From Treponema sp. (GTDB taxonomy: Bacteria > Spirochaetota > Spirochaetia > Treponematales > Treponemataceae), in the NCBI GenBank assembly GCA_024691265.1, contig JAILNT010000209.1, positions 1 to 39,624 of the forward strand: a stretch of 39,624 nucleotides of DNA, in the 5' to 3' direction. Positions within the stretch are counted from its first letter, which is position 1, and each line of letters opens with the position of its first letter. Under the pieces are notes generated by a model. It worked only from the letters and a program-made list of their open reading frames with translations, was not told the origin of the DNA and made no database searches. Position numbers and translations under genes: made by a program. Of the stretch, positions 1 through 9,000 are shown piece by piece.

Positions 1-25
1 GGGATAAATTAGCAGAAAAAGTTTT

Positions 26-3000
26 TTACTCTTTCTTTAAGTATGCTGTTTCATAAGCATTAGAAGTCTTAAAGGCTACTACAGATTCAACAGTTGCAGG
101 AGTTGCTGTAGAAGGAGAAGCTCCGTCTACAGACTGTACATTCTGTAAAACAGAAGTTGTCTCACTCGTCCAGTTATTACTTGACTCAAGTGAAATTGTG
201 TTTTCCTTGAGGGCGTAATGACCGCTTCCAACTGAAGGAATAATCATGAAGTCCCAAGAAGCAGAACTTGAAGAAGCAGGAGCAGCTGTTCTGTATGCAT
301 ACTTCACAGCATTTGCAGTATTTGCCTTGTTAAGATAAGTCATTGTAGGAACATAACTTTCCCCGTCATAGTATACAGAAATACTACCGTATGAAAGAGA
401 ACCATTATCGTCAACAACTTCTTCACTAGCAAAGTTATAGCTGCCTGAAGAATATTTTCCGAAGAGATAACACATCTCGCCATCTTCATTGTTGTACATA
501 ATATGAATATTGTTAGCTCCATCAATCTTCATGCTTACCTCTCCAGAACAAGTTTTTCCAGTAGAAATTCTCGTCCACTGACTTGCAAGCGAAGGCTCGC
601 TAGAAGAAGCTACAGCAACACGAAGCTCTGAATTATTACCGTCATAATAAGCAACTACAGGATAGCCCTCTGTTGTTACATCTATTGCAGCAGAAGAACC
701 TGCAGAAGAAGACTGGTCATCTGCAGCAGAGAAAGAAGTTAAATCAGCAGTTGCTTCTCCTCCAACAACATTCATATCACCCTTATAAATAGTCGCTGTA
801 ATACTACCAATATTGTCACTTGTTAAGAAGCTAACGGCTTTATCCCAACCAATTGTCGCAGCACTACCATTATCATCTGTACCAGATACAGCCGTAATAG
901 TTCTAAGCTCAATCTTGTAAGAACCATTAGTATTCAAAAGAATTGCTACAGTATCTCCTACTTCAGGATTCAAAGCACCATCATAGAAACTTAACCCACT
1001 ATAAGAAAGTGAAGTTGTACTATAACTATTTGCAGAAGTGATATTGGTATTTATTACAAAAATTTCTGTAGAATAAACAGCACTATTGCGATATGTTCTA
1101 GCTTTAGACGCATCACCTATATCATCTTTGGAAACTGCGGAATGAATGTAATCAAAACTTGCAAGAACATTGTTGTATACATTCACAACTTCCTTATATG
1201 TTTTTCCTGCTGTTACACCACTGACAGTATTACTCTGTGTAAATGTGTGCAACCTATCCTGTCCAGTATAGCCACCGTCAAGGACAACCCAACCATTTAT
1301 AGCTCCACTGTTATAATTAAATTTGCTTTCATCACTTATATCTACTACTGAATATTTGAGGCTTTCAGAAACATTGTCATACCAGATATTGTGCAAATAG
1401 TTACCATAACGGGCAGATTGAGGATTCTCGAACGAACCGAGGCGACGATTTACGTCATAGCTTTCAAGGCTATAGTACGATGTTTTGTTGCCGCTAGAAT
1501 CCAGATTGAATGTCGGGTTTCCATCAACAGTTGCCGTATATCCTGAATATGATGTTGAATTCGTCATAAAATCAGACGGCAAGTTGATTGAGCCTGAACC
1601 ACCGACAATATGAGTACTAGACATACCGTTTCTACCGAATGTACCACCCGAACCCTGATGTTCAGGAATGAATGTTATGTTGGCACCACCACTAGTTCCT
1701 TTCTGGTCAAATGCGATTCCTGTATAAACAGAAGGCTGATCATAGCATCGGAATACGGCAGATGAAATTCCACCCAAGCCCTTGTTTATCATTATGTTCG
1801 AATTCGACTGAGCAGCCCATGACGCATAGAGATTTCCATCTTTGTCGGCAGTCATTACCGGCTGCTGAAGCTCTGCACCGTCGCTAGTATTGTTGAAGTA
1901 ATTACCAAGATTCCATACGCTCAAATATCTATTATCTGCTGCAGTGTATTTTGTAGAACTTCCTCCCATCTTGAATTCTTCAGAATTATAAGCTTCACTA
2001 TCAGAATTACTGTTATTCAAAGATGAAGTTCCACATGTTACAGTCAAAGCCCCGGAACGAGCAGGCACAGTCATTGTAAATGAAGCCCTTGCTGTTGCAG
2101 AACTATTTGTAGCAGTATAAGAAGTTTCTGTATTATTAGAACCTACAGTCCATGTACCTGCTGTTCCAAAATTAAAGCCTTCAACAGTAAGAGTTTCACC
2201 CTCTGCAACTGCATAACGACCGATATAAGAACGATTCATTGTACCGCCAGAAATTGTATCTTCTCTTGTAATATCTGTGATATATGGAACTACACTAATT
2301 TTATAGTAATTAGTTTTTGTGTCAGAACTTGTTTGTGTACTGCTTGCATCACTTTCAAGAGCAGAATCTGAAACAGTCTTTGCCTGTGTTGCTTTTACAG
2401 CAATAACCTTGCTTGAAGCATTTCCAAAATATGCAGTATCAAGCAATAAAGTCCAGTTTGCAGTGTGTCCGCTCTGGCTAATCTCTCCATCATCTTCAAC
2501 AGTTAAATTATAACCGTTGCTTGAAAGGTCGCCATCAGAAGACCAGCTAGCAGATTTTGCTGTATAGCTACTTGTCGCTATATTTTCCCCAGCATAAGAA
2601 ATAGTTACAGAAGCAAGTCTCTGGTCATCATATATACTACCTGTTAGTTTTACTACACCTGAAACAGAAGGAATTGTTCCAAGGTCTATATGACCCATTG
2701 CTGTACTATCATTGTAATAAATAGAATTATCAGATGAACTTGTCCAGTAGAATGGATTTATAGAGCTTGTAGGATTAACTTCGTCAACAACATCAATTAT
2801 AAAGTCACTTACATAAAGAACACAGTTCTGGCTGTCTTTTCCCTGTGTTTTTTCTTCTGTAGCGTCCCAGAATGTAAATGACATTTGCTTTCCGCTGCCG
2901 TCTGTAGTAGATGAAAGCTCATCTTCAGAACTTACACCTGCAACCGTTGTGCTATCAAGAATAAAGCCATACATAGAATAGCTCATTCCATAATTTGTAA

Positions 3001-6000
3001 CATAATTTGAATTGTATGCAGCATCAGTGAAAGTTACAGAATTGCTATCAGAGAATGCAACTGTTGCACTAGTTGAACTAATAGAAGAAAGTGAAACGTC
3101 ACTATCAAGCAGAGCATCTCCGCTTCCTTCTACAGGACTTGTAGTTGTTGAACTTGCATCTTGCTTGAATACCATCTTCAAGCCATTATTACCGCCTGTA
3201 AACTCTCCAATAACAGCAAGTTTATCTTTAATAGCAAAGGCTGAATCATATCCATAGCTACTAGCTGCTGTTTTAAGAGTATTTGTTGAAGAATATTCGT
3301 TAGAAGAATCTACACTCATTGCATAGCCCTGGAATTCAGAAAGTGACCATGAATCATCACCATTCAAATCTGTTCCAAGATAAACTTTTGCAAGGCGAGG
3401 AACATTATTTACAATTTCCGCACTCTGAACATATTGAGAAACATTACCAGCTTCATCAAATGCAAGAATTACAAGGGAAACAGGACCGTCTGCCATATTG
3501 CCGGAATGAATTGAAGCTGTCCATGACCATGAAGAACCAGAACTCTTGAATGTTTCAGGCATTCCGTCTCCATCGTCTGTTGTTGAGAAATTCCATGAGA
3601 AGCCATTATTATAGCTTGCAGTAGCAGCTTCTGTTGTAGCATCAATAACCTGAGCATAAGGGAAAGCGGCTGTAGTTGCAGTTCCGTCTGTTGCAGAAGC
3701 AAATGTAACCTTACCAGTACTGCTATCGATTGCAGTAATTACACGGTAAAGACCTCCGATATAAATAAGTCCACCATTTCTTATATGGCTGTTACCTGTA
3801 ATATCTTCTGAATTTGAAGGGGTAAAGCTTGTTGTATCTTCCTGACTTCCTTCAATTCCGCTCTTTCCGTACATATAATAACTTGAAGAATCTTGTGTTA
3901 TTTCAAAACTATCAAGATTATCTTTTATAATTTCCTTGCTAGAAGAAAGCATAGGATCAAGAATGCACTCATTTCCAGAAGTTAAAACATCATCTTCACC
4001 ACGCATAAAGTAGAATACAATCTTTTCTACTCCAGAACCTGTATCTGTTGAAGTTCCGCTAATCTTATAAGAGAAATTAGAATCTTCAATATCTGTTCTT
4101 GTTGAAGCAGAAGCAAATGCTTCATCATTACCCTTTATAGAAGAAAGAGTTGGAGCCTCATTATCAATATAAAGAGAATAAGTTGCTGTTGAAGAATGTG
4201 CAGTACCACTTGTTGAATTATCATAGGCTTCAACAGTATATGTTACGCTTGAAGATGATTTATCTACTGGAATATAAATTATTGCAGTATTAGCAGTAGA
4301 TGAAGAATCCACATAATAATCAGTATTTACAGTAAGCTTAGAAGAATTCTTTTTTACTGAAATTGTACTTGTATCTATTCCAGATTCATCTGTAAATGTA
4401 GAAACAATATACCAGTCACCTTTCAAATACATTCCTGATGTATAAGAATTTGTTGCAGATGCTGTTGCATTTGTAAAGCTTGTTCCATCTGTATAGCTTG
4501 AGCCGTTATCATATTGAGCCAAAATAGAGCTATAAGTTGGAGCATTCTTATCAATATATATTGTATAAGAGCTAGACCAGGCACCAATTTTTCCAAGAGC
4601 ATTAACAGCACAAGCCCTTACTCTTATCTCTCTTATATCGTCACTATCGTCATCATCAGGGTCAAGACCATTATTTGTATTAATGCTTATATTCCATGAA
4701 GAAGAAGACTTTGAAGCCTTTATACCCCACCAGTTACTACTAGTTGTTTCACTAGTCCAGCCTGTTATTTCAGTTACATCAGAATTATTAGACTGAACAT
4801 TTGTTAAAAGACTTTCAGCATCAACAATAGTATATCCGTCAGCACAAGATTCAAGATAAGTTGAATCATCAGAATCGAAAGAACCGTCATTGTCGTAATC
4901 TATCTGAAGATAAACAGAATCAACTGTAGTAGTTCCGCTTGGAATTTCTATAGCACCAGAAAGTCTTATTGTACCACTTAATGTGATGTAAGATTTTCCA
5001 GAATCATAATCATCTTCAGTAGGATAAGTAAAGGTTGTTACAGGCTTATCAGCATCAGGATTATGCTTCAAGCTAGACTTTAGAATACTTGCATTTCCAA
5101 GAGCATCTTTTGCCCTGAAATATACAGGTATTGTATATATACCGTCTGAATAAGAGCTGTAATAACTATCACTATCATAATTTTCAAGACTTGGGTTACT
5201 AGAAGAATCCAATACAAATTCCCACTGTAAAACAGAAGTTGTTTTTGTATTTCCACCCCAGAAACCTGTTCCTGAGCTAAGAGCCAAAAGTTCTGTATCG
5301 CTTAAAGCCTGCTGTTCAGTTGTAGGAATCATGTATTCAATAGACTCTACAGTTGAACCACCTGTATCAGTAGAAGAACCTACAAGACTTATACTGCCTG
5401 TAACCTCTTCAGAAGAAGATGGGCTTGTGAGATTAATTGTAGGACCTGTATTATCCAACATGAATGTGAAAGAGTTACTTCCAGAAAGTCCACTATTATC
5501 ATAAGAAGTTACTTTTACTGTAATAGAACCCGTTGTAAATGAGCTTAAAGGAATATCCCTTATATACCAGCTTGCAGAAGTTGAGCTTGTTGTAGTGTCG
5601 AATTCATCGCTATCAACTGTATAAGATGAATAATCTGTGTCTGCAATCGTTGAAGCTGTTGTATAATACAAAACACTATCTGTACTTGTACTTGAAGTTA
5701 AAGTTGCAATAATGCCGGCAATACCGTTTGCATCACTAGCAGTTATCTTAAAGTCAACAGTATTTGTATCTCCACCAAGAACAAGACCTGTAGAAATAGA
5801 AGTTGAAACTTCTTCATTATCTACTGTTGTAACATAAACCGCACTGTCTACAGTAGGAGAATTACTGTCGGCATTGTAATTCAAAGCATCCGTATTATCC
5901 ACAGTAGACGTATCAGCAGAAAGATAAAGATAAGGAACATACTTTACAGTATAACTTGTTGAATCCTCTGCGGTAACGCTTTCAGCTTCTTTTCCTGTAT

Positions 6001-9000
6001 AGAACACAGCACCGTTATTATCTACTACATAGAAATATACAGTATGTGCTCCATCGTTTGTATCATAAGGAGTGAAAGTCCATTCACCAGTAGAGCTATC
6101 AAATGTTGTTATATCATAAGAAGCAGAAGCTACGGCAACCTTAGTTGTTATAGTTGTTCCGCTTGTTTCACTTGTAACAGAGCTTGAATCAATAGCTGTA
6201 AGCTGACTTGTTGTTGCAATAAATGTAGTTACAACAGAATTGTCAGAAGAATCATCATCTGAAATACTACCAGAAATTTGAGCATTTTCACCATTCTTTA
6301 AAACATAGCTATCATTATAACTAGAAAGGCTTGTTACCTTTATTGTAGGTCGGTCTGAATCCTGCTTTGTTATAACAGTTTTACTTGCAGTTCCTTCATT
6401 TCCAGCCTTATCAGTCATAGTAAGCCTAAATGTTACAGAGCTTCCATCACTAACTTTTGTTGTATCAAATACACTAGAAGTCCATGAATAGCTTGTAGAA
6501 CCGTCTGTAATAGAATATTCTTCAACTTCTTCACTGCTATCATCAAGAAGCTTTATCACTGTCCAGCTTGAAGAATCAGAAACATCTCCTGTTGTATATT
6601 CAAGCTTTATCTTACTAAGATTTGTATCTTTTGCAGTTCCTGTCAAAGTAAGGTCTTTATTAACCTGAATGCCATCTGTTGAAGAATCTGCATCTGTTAT
6701 AGTGCTAAATGAACCTGTTGGAGCTGTTGTATCATATTCCAAAGAGAAAAGATTTACATTTGTAGCATTTCCAACATTATCACTAACAGTTACGGCAACC
6801 GTCCCTGTTGAGAAATTAGCCTTTGGAATTACAAGAGTCCATGTACTATCTTCTTTTGTTGCTTTTACAGAACTATCTGTTTTTAATACAACACTTCCAA
6901 TTCCTGAAGAAACTTTTGAATCAGAATCAGCAGAAAGAGTCTGTTCTGTGTCGCTTGCTGTAAGCTTAACAGTAACAGATTCTGTACTGCTATTTACATA
7001 TTTTACAAATGAAGAAGAAAGACTTGTTTCATCATCTACAGATACAAGCTCAATATTATCAGAATCAGGAGCCTGAGAATCAAAATAAGCAACTAAAGAA
7101 GATGTCCAATATGTAATATTTCCTGCAGTATCTGTTGCACGGAAATAAATATAATTCTTTGCATAATCGCTTGAAAGAACTGCTGTTGCAGAACCATTCC
7201 ATGCAGTAGATGAAGAAGAACTTGAAGAGGACATTGTACTCCAGCTTCCGCTTTCATCATAACTAGCTTTTGTAGATACCTGATATTCTACAGAAGAAAT
7301 ACCACTAGTTGCATCTGTTACACCAGCTCTAATTGTTACAGAAGAATTCTTATACCAAACACGAGTTACAGTTTCATCGTTTTCAGTAGCCTCATCTGTA
7401 TAAGTATAAGCTGTAGTTGTTATTGTTGGAATAAGACTACTTGAAGATACACTTGAACTATCAGTTGAATCATAAGCAGTTGTTCCAAATACAGGAGCTA
7501 CAGTATCTATTGTAACTGACCGAGTAAGCTCTTTTGTTTTAAAAGCTACATCAGTAGCCGTAATTGTAAAGTCATAGCTTCTATCAGAAAGATTAAGTTT
7601 ACTTAAATCAAGCGACCAGTTATAGTCACTTGGTTCCGATGTTGCAGCAGTAAGACTTATAAGAGAATCTTCATCACTACTGCTTAAAGTTTGATTATTA
7701 CCATCTGCATCAGTGTAAGAAACAGAAATAGAAGCTAATTCATTAGTATCCCATGCTTTTCCAGTAAGAGTAATAGCTTCATTTGTAGTTACGCTTGCAC
7801 TATGACTTTCAGTTAAATTTGGAGCTGCTGTATCATATACAAAGCTCACAGTATCAGAAGTTGTTTCATGACCAAGATAATCTGTTGCAACTACATAAAT
7901 TTCAAAAGCACCCTCGCTATCTCCTAATGAAAGATTTTCAACTTTCCATGAAATATCACTACCAACAGTAGAAGAAAGAGTAACTTCCTCGCCGTCGTAT
8001 AATTTTGTACCAGATTTTGTAAGAGTATATTTTAAGCTCTTTATGCCAGAACCTTCTTCTGTGAAGGTTCCCTGTATTGTTTTTGTTGTAGAAGAAACAA
8101 TTTCATCTGCAGAAGGGCTTATAATACTAACTACAGGAGCTGTTGTATCAACAACTAAAGTAAATGTATAGCTTGTACTTCTTCCAGCCTTATCTGTTAC
8201 AGTTAAAGTATAAACATAGCTTCCATCTGTAGAACCATCATTTACAATTTCCCATGTATTATCAGAAAGTGTAAGTTCTGTTTCTTCATTGTTTAATGTA
8301 TAACTAATCTTAGAAAGATAAGTTTCTGTTACTTCTCCAGAGAAAGTAACTTTACCAGTTGAATAATATTTTTCGCCAGATTCAACGGTCGTATCAGTTA
8401 AGGCATTTACATCACTATCATATAATTTTACACCAGTGTCAGGCGTCATAGTAATTGTTGAAGAAGGAGTATCCATATCAACTGTAATAGCTTTTGATGT
8501 TGTTGTGGAATTTCCTGCAACATCAGTTGCTACAAAAGAAACAGTATGTTCACCTGCTGTTGTAATTTCAGATAAATCTACACTTGCAGACCAAGTTCCC
8601 TTACTTGTATTCATAGAAACCTGAGTAGCATTACTAGTATCTGTATCAATATAATATTTTATGCTTTCAATTCCACTTACTGTATCAGACATAGTTCCTG
8701 TAAATGAAATTGATTCTGCATCATCTCCACCTTTTTTATAAACAGCAGTGTTGTTTGTAACAATATCTGCACTTCCATCTATTGTAGATAATTTTATAAT
8801 AGGAGCCGTTGTATCAACATAATAACTAATAGAATATGTACTTGCTTGTCCGTAAGCATCTGTTGCCGTATAAACAACAGAATAATTACCATCAGCTTCT
8901 GGAACAGTTATTTTATCAGTAAGATTAAATGTAGTTGAATCATCTTCAGACTCTGTAACAGAAAGAGTACTTGTACCATCACCAGAAGAAGTTACAGTTA

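Noticed and set aside
6669-7076. 135 aa plus-strand ORF antisense to the giant lipoprotein (and other 60-80 aa antisense ORFs across 1-17147)
   Set aside because: Low-complexity mirror of Ser/Thr-rich codons, no RBS pattern or domain; explained by composition of the long sense ORF.
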